From: JBOHPP01 sp050731755 | GTDB lineage: Bacteria; Methylomirabilota; Methylomirabilia; Rokubacteriales; CSP1-6 | Reading direction: 5' to 3' | NCBI GenBank assembly: GCA_050731755.1 | Contig: JBOHPP010000174.1 | Coordinates: 1-12,882 of the forward strand | DNA length: 12,882 nucleotides | Shown here: positions 6,576-12,273 of the stretch, one piece after another | Layout: each line of letters opens with the position of its first letter | Numbering within the stretch: position 1 is the stretch's first letter | The notes under the pieces: model-generated | Told to the model about the DNA's origin: nothing | The model's database searches: none | Seen by the model: the letters and a program-made list of their open reading frames with translations, nothing else | Made by a program: the position numbers and the translations under genes

Positions 6576-7759
6576 GTGTGGCCATTCACCCGATCGCTTG
6601 ACCAGATCGCTGAAGCTGATCTCAGGGCTCTCGTCACGGCTCGAGCTCGAGAGGGACAAGCCTTGAGTTCAAGCGCCAGATGTATCCGCGCCGCGATCCT
6701 GTACAGACGCGAGAACTACTTCGTGACGTGACCTCGATAGCCAACGCTGAAGGCGGCGTGCTGATCATCGGGATGGAGGAAGATGGAGAAGGAGCTGCGC
6801 GAAGGCTTGTGCCAGTGGCTGACGCTGAGGCAGAAGCCAATCGCCTGCTGCAGCTATGTCTCGCCCACATCGCTGAACGTATTCCCGGGCTCCGGGCAGC
6901 TCGAATCCCCATCCGCCGCGGGGACGCGATCGTCGTCCATATTCCGAGGAGCTATCGTCGCCCCCACATGATCACCCTCGAAGGCCTACCGGAACTTTGG
7001 ATCCGTCACGACCGCCAGAAGTCGAGAATGTCGATCGCGGAGATCCGGACGGCAGTCACCACTACCCAGGATCTTGAGATGAGACTCGAACAGTTCATCC
7101 GAGAGAGACAGGAAATACAGCGCGCCAACACACCTGGGCGCGGGTTCGGACTTATGGCGACGCCGCTCGTCGAAGACGGCCGAGTTGACATCACCGATGA
7201 ACGGCTCCGTGACCTTCTACTGAACCCCCCAAGTTATCGTGGCGCCGCGGGCGCCGTTCTTTCGAGCCCCACAGCCAGAATTCGGCCGTTCCTTCATGGC
7301 GTCCGAGCCGACGAACGCGAGATCAGTCGGCTGGACATCTTCCGAAGCGGGCACATTGAATTTGCGACTGTCGGGCATGGGCACGTGATGGGTGCGACCC
7401 GGGAGGGAGTCGAGTTCTTCCTGCCGTGGGCTGTCGCCGAGCTGGTTCGGAACCTGACCCACTTCGTAGCTGCACTGCGAGACAGAGCTGGGATTACAGA
7501 CCCCTACGCTCTCACCGTATGCGCGTGGCGAGCCCGAAGCGTTCTCATGAAAGATGGACAGCGCGATCGCTTCGGAATGCAGAAACCGAATCGTTTTGAC
7601 GAAGCCGATGATCTGGTCATCGATCCACTACTTAGCGGGATCGATGAGGCACCGAACACGGTCGCGAGAAGAATCTCGGATCGATTCTGGAATGCCTTTC
7701 AGTACGTCTCGTGTCCCTTCTTTGACGATCAGGGTAACTTCGAGATCCTTCGTGGATAG
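6576..7759 (+). pseudogene. AlbA_2 (Schlafen-type) putative nucleotide-binding protein, frameshifted
   Basis: Two frames join into one AlbA_2 domain protein of about 394 residues. From GTG 6576 the first frame reads IAEADLRALVTARAREGQAL, the expected start of the domain. Near 6662 the reading must slip by one base to continue EFKRQMYPRRD and then ELLRDVTSIANAEGGVLIIG (nt 6710-6769), the family's signature E-F-K and N-x-x-G-G-x-L-x-x-G motifs. One C appears to be missing in GCC(C)TTGAG. In the second frame no start codon exists between the TGA at 6617 and the ATG at 6680, so an unshifted protein would lack the beginning of the domain. The C-terminal part (about nt 7000-7756) matches no family I know. 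AlbA_2/Schlafen proteins are often found as regulators, nucleases or defence components; which applies is unknown. A sequencing error is the main alternative to real decay. Confidence 0.7.
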
Positions 7760-7803
7760 CCCCCTATAAGGCGACAGCGAATCGTCCAGACCACGGGGCA
7801 AGT

Positions 7804-8517
7804 GTGAAGGGAATGGCCGGACGCGCTCTCGGTGCCGTTTTCTCGTGGATACTGAGCATGCTCCCCGGCTTTCCGATGTGGCTACGCATAGGCCTGCTCC
7901 TGCTGGGTGCGGTACTGTTCCTGTGGTTCCTCTCGGCAGCGACCGACGATGCACACCGGCGCCTGACGACCCGGTACCCTCCAACATGGGCTCTACTAGA
8001 AAGCCGCCGTGCTCGTGACTGGTTCAGGCGGTTTGTTGTCATCCGCGCGGCGAGCCTACTGGCTTACTTCGCTCCGACGATTTATTCGGGGTACGTGCCG
8101 CCGCTACAAGATTTGTCGAGCCAGCGTAGGTTGGAGGAGAAGGTTGATCGGTTGCTTCAAAGCTTCGGAGAGCGTGTCAGGCCAGAACGGCTTCTCCGTA
8201 AATTCCCCTTAGGATACGTCATCTTTGAGGTTGATCACATGAATCAGGTGCCTCCATACGACCGCCGGCTACTAGACGAATACGAAGTCGATTGGAGCGT
8301 GGTGCGTCTCAAGGACCTTGGCGATCGTGTTGATCTGAGACTGCCGGACTTTCGGCATCGCGGCGAAGGCGGGGCGCTAGCCGACGTACATATCGTCCTT
8401 CCGAAGCAGGTCACTGGACTAGGGGCGGGCGCTCAGGTCGGCGATTTGGCGATAGTGGGCGAACTTGTCGCCATCCGAGAGACCGGCATCGTATTTGTCA
8501 TTGGTTTTATGCGGTAG
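7804..8517 (+). CDS. membrane-anchored protein of unknown function
   Basis: Not recognised. The 237-residue product has one strong transmembrane helix (about 25-45, core RIGLLLLGAVLFLWFLSAA), a preceding hydrophobic stretch (8-22) that may be a second helix, and a semi-hydrophobic segment around 76-97. A soluble domain follows, with a charged helix (107-133) and a beta-rich end (190-237, containing DVHIVLPK and GDLAIVGELVAIRETGIVFV). The start could be GTG 7804 or ATG 7813; AAGGGA just before the ATG makes the latter plausible. It begins 44 bases after the AlbA_2 gene and ends 8 bases before the next gene, so it probably starts a three-gene operon. Codon use is less GC-biased than in the chromosomal genes to the left, which fits acquisition. 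The frame is credible; the function is unknown. Confidence 0.65.
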   Translation: MKGMAGRALGAVFSWILSMLPGFPMWLRIGLLLLGAVLFLWFLSAATDDAHRRLTTRYPPTWALLESRRARDWFRRFVVIRAASLLAYFAPTIYSGYVPPLQDLSSQRRLEEKVDRLLQSFGERVRPERLLRKFPLGYVIFEVDHMNQVPPYDRRLLDEYEVDWSVVRLKDLGDRVDLRLPDFRHRGEGGALADVHIVLPKQVTGLGAGAQVGDLAIVGELVAIRETGIVFVIGFMR

Positions 8518-8525
8518 GCATCGAG

Positions 8526-8759
8526 ATGGCCAAGGCGAAGGGTGACCTCCCCGGCATCGTTTCTGTCCTCCCCTCCCAGCCCCGCGTCGGCGATCGGTAC
8601 GACGACGAAGAGGGCGAGTGGGAGGTCGTCGGGCACCCGTTTACCACGGGCGAGGTCAAGGTCGTCCATGCGCGGGTGCAGAGGCACAGCAATCCCACCA
8701 CTGTCCGGCAGGGCACGTGGCCGGCCCATCAGCGGATCAAGGTGAGGCGCGACGGATGA
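8526..8759 (+). CDS. small protein of unknown function (77 aa)
   Basis: Not recognised. The 77-residue product has no signal peptide or membrane segment. After a short Lys-rich start, the middle and end alternate hydrophobic and polar residues (EWEVVGHPFTTGEVKVVHAR, 31-50), with Trp at 32 and 65, suggesting a small beta barrel of SH3 or KOW type. The ATG lies 8 bases after the previous stop. Its own stop TGA (8757-8759) overlaps the next gene's start as ATGA, so translation of the three genes is probably coupled. The tight spacing on both sides is the main evidence that it is real. Confidence 0.6.
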   Translation: MAKAKGDLPGIVSVLPSQPRVGDRYDDEEGEWEVVGHPFTTGEVKVVHARVQRHSNPTTVRQGTWPAHQRIKVRRDG

Positions 8760-9556
8760 TCGATCCGGAGGTTGGCAAGCTCGCTCGAGAACGGATCGGT
8801 CCGAGAATGGAAGAGCGCCGGCGCCTTCTTTCGCGGCAGATCGAAACCATCAACAACACGATGGCAATCCGAGGGCTGGGCAGCTCCAGCGTTCGCAACA
8901 AGGCGATCCAGGAGGCGTGCGAGCAGGAGACCGCCGCGCGCGCCACGCTTGCGTGGGAGAACCTCAAGGCCGTCCTGGCGGCGACCGGGGTTAGTTTCAG
9001 TGAAGAGCTCGCGGGCGACCTAAAAGCCGAAGTGGCGCAGCACGTCCATTCAGGCGACCTGGCGCAGCTCGTCAACGCCGCCTCCGGGGACGATCAAAGG
9101 ATCCGGGAGTCGGTAGGTCGGGCGCTGCGGATGATCGGGTCTGACATCGATCTCTACGCCGTGAATCTCAAGCGGACTGCCGAGGACCAGGGACGAGCCG
9201 GGCAGCCGATCTACAACTTCATGGGCCCGGTGGGCGCCGTTCAGACAGGCCCGTACGCGACAGCCACCGTAGTCCAGCAGTTCGGCCCCGCCCAACGCGA
9301 GGCGCTCAGCCAAGCACTTCAAGCCCTCCGAGCCCGCGTTGAGGCGATCGAGGCTGCCGCTATGCCGCAGAAGGCCGAGCTGGTTGAGCTGATCGACGAC
9401 GCGCGCATGGAGGTGAAGAGGGATCAGCCAAACCGCTTGCGCCTTACGTCGGCGCTCTCCGGCATCGCAATGACGATCCAGACCGTCGGAGCCGCCCCGG
9501 ATGCATATGCGGCGCTGAAGGCCGCGGCGGCTGCAGTCGGCATCACGTTGCCGTAG
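8756..9556 (+). CDS. helical protein with NFMGPVGAVQTG motif, unknown function
   Basis: The start is ATG 8756, which overlaps the preceding TGA and has AAGGTGAGG (8739-8747) at good spacing; the frame is open further upstream, but that part only overlaps the 77-residue gene. The 266-residue product is alpha-helical at both ends (about 5-145 and 178-225, the latter coiled-coil-like). The two are separated by a short beta-type segment, IYNFMGPVGAVQTGPYATAT (152-171). A segment of the type N-x-x-G-P-V-G-x-V-Q-T-G occurs, as far as I recall, in various hypothetical proteins of mobile elements between two helical parts; I cannot name a family with confidence. The C-terminus (230-266) is small and Ala-rich. 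It is the last gene of the apparent three-gene operon. Confidence 0.65.
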   Translation: MIDPEVGKLARERIGPRMEERRRLLSRQIETINNTMAIRGLGSSSVRNKAIQEACEQETAARATLAWENLKAVLAATGVSFSEELAGDLKAEVAQHVHSGDLAQLVNAASGDDQRIRESVGRALRMIGSDIDLYAVNLKRTAEDQGRAGQPIYNFMGPVGAVQTGPYATATVVQQFGPAQREALSQALQALRARVEAIEAAAMPQKAELVELIDDARMEVKRDQPNRLRLTSALSGIAMTIQTVGAAPDAYAALKAAAAAVGITLP

Positions 9557-9585
9557 GTGGAGAGGGCCTCAAGGAAGCGGTAAAC

Positions 9586-9592
9586 GGGAGGG
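9586..9592 (+). promoter_or_regulatory. ribosome binding site of the integrase gene
   Basis: GGGAGGG ends 6 bases before the ATG at 9599 and is the strongest Shine-Dalgarno sequence in the element. It fixes the original start of the recombinase, although the frame from that ATG now ends after 36 codons (TGA at 9707-9709). Confidence 0.7.
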
Positions 9593-9598
9593 ATCTCG

Positions 9599-10681
9599 AT
9601 GTCGGTCCGAAAGATCAGGAACCACGGCAAGTGGGTCTGGCAGGCGCGGGTGGCCTACCAGGGCTTCCGCAAGGCTGCGTTTCCGGCCGACCAAGGAGCA
9701 GGCGCGTGACGCCGAGGCCGAGCTGCTCCGCGAGCTGAAGGAGCGCGCTGGCCAGGCCGAGCAGGAGGCCCAGCGCCCGGCGACGCTTCGCCAGCTCTTC
9801 GACTTCTACCCGGCCGACCTCGAGGCTCGTGGCAAGGGGCCGGACACCATCGGCCGCGCCGAGGAGACGAAGGCGGTGATCGAGGCCCTGATGCCGGACC
9901 TGCTCGAGCGCCCGGTGAGCCGGATCGGCGAGGCCGAGATCTTCGCCTTCCGCCAGGTCCGACTGCGAGAGGGCAAAGTGGTGTACGACCTGGTCGACGG
10001 CGAGCGGCGGCCGCGGCGCGTGCCGGCGAAGCCGAGCACCATCAATCGGGACCTCCGCACGCTGCGCGCCATGCTGAAGCGCGCGATCCCTGGCTACCGA
10101 TTCCCCGCCGGCGCCTTCTTCCCGGAGGATGAGGCGCGCGTGCGGTGGCTGCGCCCGGAGGAGGAGTTGCTCGTCTTCGAGCCCATGCGCTCACCGTTCC
10201 GCGAGATGGCGAAGCTCGCGGCTCTGACCCTGATGCGCCAGGGCGAGGTCCGCCTGCTCCGCCGCGAGCACGTCCACCTGGAGCAAGGCGTGGTGCTCCT
10301 GCGGCGGGCCAAGGCCGGCGCCCGCCCGGTGGTCCTGAGCGGTGAGGCCCAGACGATCCTCCGTGGCCAGCTCGAGGATCACGCCTGCGAGTGGGTCTTC
10401 CGGGTCCCGAAGGCGGGCCCTACGATCGCTCCTACGTGAGCCGGGTCTTTCGAAAGGCGGCGCGGAGAGCCGGGCTGCGCGACTTCCGGTTCCATGATCT
10501 CTGCCACCACGGGGCGACCATGGCCCTGAACGCCCGCTTCACGGCGCCGATTGTGATGGCGCTGGGCGGGTGGAAGACCGAGCGGATGATGCGACGGTAC
10601 GCCGCGGTGACCGATCAGACGCTCCGGGCGGCGGCGGAGGCGGTGAGCGGAGCGGAACCCACGCGGATGGCTATTTCGTGA
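9599..10681 (+). pseudogene. tyrosine recombinase (integrase), two frameshifts and lost catalytic Arg
   Basis: Three frames assemble into one phage-type integrase of about 360 residues. ATG 9599 starts MSVRKIRNHGKWVWQARVAY, the N-terminal arm-binding region. At about 9680-9682 (TTT) an extra base moves the reading to the frame containing TKEQARDAEAELL and the SAM-like core-binding domain. Between about 10412 and 10421 a second slip leads to GPYDRSYVSRVFRKAARRAG and the end of the catalytic domain. Active-site residues: Arg I at 10236 (LMRQGE), Lys at 10311, His at 10493, Trp at 10571 (LGGW, a common replacement for His) and the nucleophile Tyr at 10598. The second Arg of the H-x-x-R motif is Cys (HDLCHH, TGC at 10502), as from a C-to-T change of CGC. 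It would have driven insertion at tRNA-Val and is almost certainly inactive as written. Confidence 0.85.
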
Positions 10682-10748
10682 CCAGCGCCGTCTTTTCGTC
10701 CGAAGGTGGTTGGGGTTGCACTGGTCCTGACCTGTTGCTACCATCCTC

Positions 10749-10764
10749 GTCCCGGGAACGGGAC
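10749..10764 (+). promoter_or_regulatory. small hairpin before the BrnT gene
   Basis: GTCCCG and CGGGAC pair perfectly around a GGAA tetraloop in the 127-base gap between the integrase and BrnT genes. It could be an operator for the toxin-antitoxin pair, which such systems usually autoregulate, or the end of the integrase transcript; there is no T-run after it. Function is not established. Confidence 0.3.
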
Positions 10765-10808
10765 TCGGGTTAGACTGAAAAGGTGACCCATCAGGGGCGT
10801 CGAAGCGT

Positions 10809-11084
10809 GTGCGGTTCGAATGGGACCCCGAGAAGGCAGCTTCAACCCTTGCCAAACACGGGGTGTCGTTTGGAGAGGCGAGCACAGTCTTCGGTGATCC
10901 TCTTGCCACAACCGTTCTTGACCCCGACCACTCTGCCGACGAGGAGCGCTGGCTCACTACGGGGATGTCAGAGGACGGCCGGCTGGTGATCGTCTGGCAT
11001 ACGGATCACGGATGCACGATCCGGATCATCGGTGCGCGGCGGGTCACACTCAATGAGCGGAGGACGTATGAGTCAGGAAAGTGA
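10809..11084 (+). CDS. brnT: BrnT family toxin (RelE-like ribonuclease)
   Basis: The 91-residue product has the family's usual length and motifs: FEWDPEKAASTLAKHGVSF (3-21), TVFGDPL (26-32), a central EERWLTTGMSEDGRLVIVWH (45-64) and the C-terminal RIIGARRVTLNERRTYE (72-88). BrnT proteins (DUF497) have a RelE-like fold, cut RNA and slow growth when freed from their antitoxin. The start is GTG 10809, with AGGGG upstream at about 10793. The stop lies inside the next gene, giving a 17-base overlap typical of a co-translated toxin-antitoxin pair. All recognisable blocks are intact, unlike the integrase just upstream, so the module may still be under selection and could help retain the element. 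Confidence 0.88.
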   Translation: MRFEWDPEKAASTLAKHGVSFGEASTVFGDPLATTVLDPDHSADEERWLTTGMSEDGRLVIVWHTDHGCTIRIIGARRVTLNERRTYESGK

Positions 11085-11310
11085 CGACAGGCAGGACATG
11101 CGGCCCGAGTACGACATCCGCGGTGGTGTACGGGGGAAGTACCTCCAACGGTATCGAGAAGCTACAAACATCAGCATCACGTTCAAGGACTCGCCGTTGA
11201 TCGCCGCGAGCACGGCGAGTACGCCGTTGGTTGGCAGCATCACAAAGGCCGCTGCTTACCCGCCGGCATACCCTAGCCCGAAGATCCAGGGCGTCAGCGC
11301 CGCACGATAG
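11068..11310 (+). CDS. putative antitoxin partner of BrnT
   Basis: ATG 11068 overlaps the end of the BrnT gene and gives 80 residues. The N-terminal half, with DMRPEYDIRGGVRGKYLQRY (11-30), resembles small proteins commonly encoded right after BrnT, which share a D-M-R-x-E-Y-D-x-x-x-G-V-R-G-K-Y stretch. It is not the classic BrnA ribbon-helix-helix antitoxin. The C-terminal half (from about residue 35, ending PAYPSPKIQGVSAAR) is Ser/Thr/Pro-rich and lacks the ending I would expect; it may be a variant tail or altered. The antitoxin role is inferred from position and the N-terminal resemblance. A 9-bp inverted repeat lies in its coding sequence at 11189-11220. Confidence 0.6.
   Translation: MSQESDDRQDMRPEYDIRGGVRGKYLQRYREATNISITFKDSPLIAASTASTPLVGSITKAAAYPPAYPSPKIQGVSAAR
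11189..11220 (+). repeat. 9-bp inverted repeat inside the antitoxin gene
   Basis: ACTCGCCGT (11189-11197) and ACGGCGAGT (11212-11220) are perfect inverted copies around a 14-base spacer. In RNA this could form a hairpin within the second half of the putative antitoxin message. It may be chance in GC-rich DNA. Confidence 0.35.
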
Positions 11311-11321
11311 TCCCACGATCA

Positions 11322-11756
11322 ATGAAGCTTCGGCTGTTCCTCGCTGACTCAGCCGAGGTCCGAGAGCAACTGCTGTTCATCCTGGGCGGCGGATGGACTG
11401 AGGTTGGCCCAGCGCCGCAGCCGTTCGCGCTCGCCGGAATTATCGAGGTGACGTGGGAGGAAACCAACCGCCGTCGCCGACTCGAGCTCCTCATTGAAGA
11501 CGAGGACGGGCGCCCCTTGAATGTCGCGACACCGACCGGGGAACAACCGTTCAAGATCGAGGCGGGCTTCGATGTAGGTCGGCCGCCCGGAGCGCCCGGG
11601 CGCTCCTTCAACCTGCCAATTGCCGTGACGGTCGCCCCTGTGCCATGGACGCCGGGGCGGCGCTACATCGTGAAGGCCGTGGTCGACGGCGAGACCATGG
11701 ACCAGGTCGCGTTCGAGGTGAGGCCACAGCCGCAGTTGCCGCCGCAGCCCAGGTAG
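11322..11756 (+). CDS. DUF6941-like protein
   Basis: The 144-residue product is soluble, with a predicted beta-sandwich pattern. It shows LADSAEV (7-13), LGGGWTEVGP (21-30), an FALAGIIEVTWEETN stretch (35-49), LELLIEDEDGRP (54-65) and a C-terminal EMD-type Val/Asp region ending in PQPQLPPQP. These match my memory of the DUF6941 family, which has no known function. It begins 11 bases after the antitoxin stop but without a clear Shine-Dalgarno sequence, and ends 69 bases before the right attachment repeat. It is the last gene of the element. Family assignment is from memory and should be checked; the reading frame itself is convincing. Confidence 0.65.
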   Translation: MKLRLFLADSAEVREQLLFILGGGWTEVGPAPQPFALAGIIEVTWEETNRRRRLELLIEDEDGRPLNVATPTGEQPFKIEAGFDVGRPPGAPGRSFNLPIAVTVAPVPWTPGRRYIVKAVVDGETMDQVAFEVRPQPQLPPQPR

Positions 11757-11767
11757 AATGCCCAGCG

Positions 11768-11795
11768 TGGCAGCGGGATCGTGGCAGCAGTGGGG
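11768..11795 (+). repeat. TGGCAGC direct repeats, right end
   Basis: TGGCAGC occurs at 11768-11774 and 11782-11788, in a sequence parallel to 6513-6538 (both run TGGCAGCGG-A, then TGGCAGCAG and a TGGG tract). It lies 30 bases inside the right attachment repeat. Occurrence at both ends of the element favours a recombination role. Confidence 0.5.
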
Positions 11796-11825
11796 TAAGT
11801 CCTCGTTAGAAAAGGCCACACCTCC

Positions 11826-11873
11826 GCCCTTACAAGGCTGAGGTCGCAGGTTCGAGCCCTGCTCCGCCCACCA
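11826..11873 (+). repeat. right attachment repeat (orphan tRNA-Val 3' part)
   Basis: This is a 48-base copy of the tRNA-Val anticodon arm, variable loop, T arm, acceptor 3' strand and CCA, without a 5' half or promoter. It cannot make a tRNA. Its T-loop, TTCGAGC, is canonical, unlike the intact gene at 6340-6415, so it is most simply the original chromosomal 3' end displaced by insertion. Confidence 0.88.
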
Positions 11874-11930
11874 CTTCCAGTTCCGGCCCCTCGTGGCACG
11901 TCCATTGTGTACGAAGGAACCAGGAGTTGA

Positions 11931-12062
11931 CTCAGCGGTGAAGGAGACCTCGAGTCGTTCTACTTCTGCTCGAAGGAATGCAAGCGGAAGTTCGACCTCG
12001 ATCCCCAGCGGTACATCGACGACACCGACCGGGCCCAGGCACGGGCCAGCCGAGCCAGCTAA
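11931..12062 (+). pseudogene. YHS-domain protein remnant (C-terminal part)
   Basis: The frame encodes GEGDLESFYFCSKECKRKFD and continues LDPQRYIDDTDRAQ to a TAA at 12060-12062. The block YFCSKECKRKFDLDPQRYI is the C-terminal half of a YHS domain, a small metal-binding unit with C-x3-C spacing (TGC codons at 11967 and 11979). A TGA at 11928-11930 closes the frame upstream and there is no in-frame start codon, so the usual DPVCGM-type first half is absent in this frame. It appears to be the end of a gene truncated or frameshifted near the insertion boundary. The first half may persist in decayed form around 11893-11940 in another frame, but that is speculative. Confidence 0.6.
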
Positions 12063-12112
12063 CCGCCCGCACGCGACCGCCCACTACTTCACGTCGCTTG
12101 GGCTCTTATTGA

Positions 12113-12244
12113 AGCGCGGTCTGGGGGGAGGTGGAGAAGGCCTACGTCGAGGGCGATGGCCGGATCAGCGTGCTGAAACGACGGGGCGGTCGCGGTGGTG
12201 AGGAATCACGGGCTGAGCCCGGTTCTCGGGGCCCAGGTCGGTAG
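12113..12244 (+). pseudogene. possible DUF421 (YetF-like) C-terminal remnant
   Basis: The frame reads WGEVEKAYVEGDGRISVLKR (12122-12181), then a low-complexity Gly/Arg tail to TAG at 12242-12244. The pattern V-E-x-A-x-x-E-x-D-G-x-I-S-V resembles the end of DUF421/YetF membrane proteins. The frame is closed by TGA at 12110-12112 and no membrane segments precede it, so only a fragment would be left. The match is short and the call is tentative. Apart from this and the YHS remnant, I see nothing in 11874-12273. Confidence 0.3.
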
Positions 12245-12273
12245 GCCCGCTTCGGGGTCGCCGAACGCCGGTC

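Larger units (their letters stand above)
6368..11873 (+). mobile_element. integrative element inserted in tRNA-Val, probably defunct
   Basis: The element is bounded by two direct copies of the tRNA-Val 3' part, 6368-6415 and 11826-11873, exactly 5458 bases apart and matching at 45 of 48 positions. It contains a tyrosine recombinase (broken), an AlbA_2 protein (frameshifted), a three-gene cassette of unknown function, a BrnT toxin with its small partner, and a DUF6941-like gene. All genes are on the + strand. There are no replication, conjugation or phage structural genes, so it is a small genomic island or satellite-type element rather than a prophage or ICE. The recombinase lies nearer the right repeat, not beside the intact tRNA as is common. 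Codon choice in the AlbA_2 and membrane-protein genes looks less GC-extreme than in the flanks, while the recombinase resembles the flanks; this suggests a mosaic. Confidence 0.85.

Noticed and set aside
7628..7987. - strand frame across the AlbA_2/membrane-protein junction
   Set aside because: It overlaps two better-supported + strand genes and has no motif or ribosome site.
8618..8755. Upstream extension of the 266-residue protein
   Set aside because: This stretch is already coded by the 77-residue gene in another frame; the ATG at 8756 with its ribosome site and ATGA overlap is the better start.
11032..11067. Earlier start for the antitoxin gene
   Set aside because: It would lengthen the overlap with BrnT and adds a Gly/Ser-rich stretch; ATG 11068 gives the expected small-partner N-terminus.
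11893..12201. 102-codon + strand frame right of the att site
   Set aside because: Low-complexity Ser/Thr/Arg translation; a different frame of the same DNA carries the recognisable YHS block.
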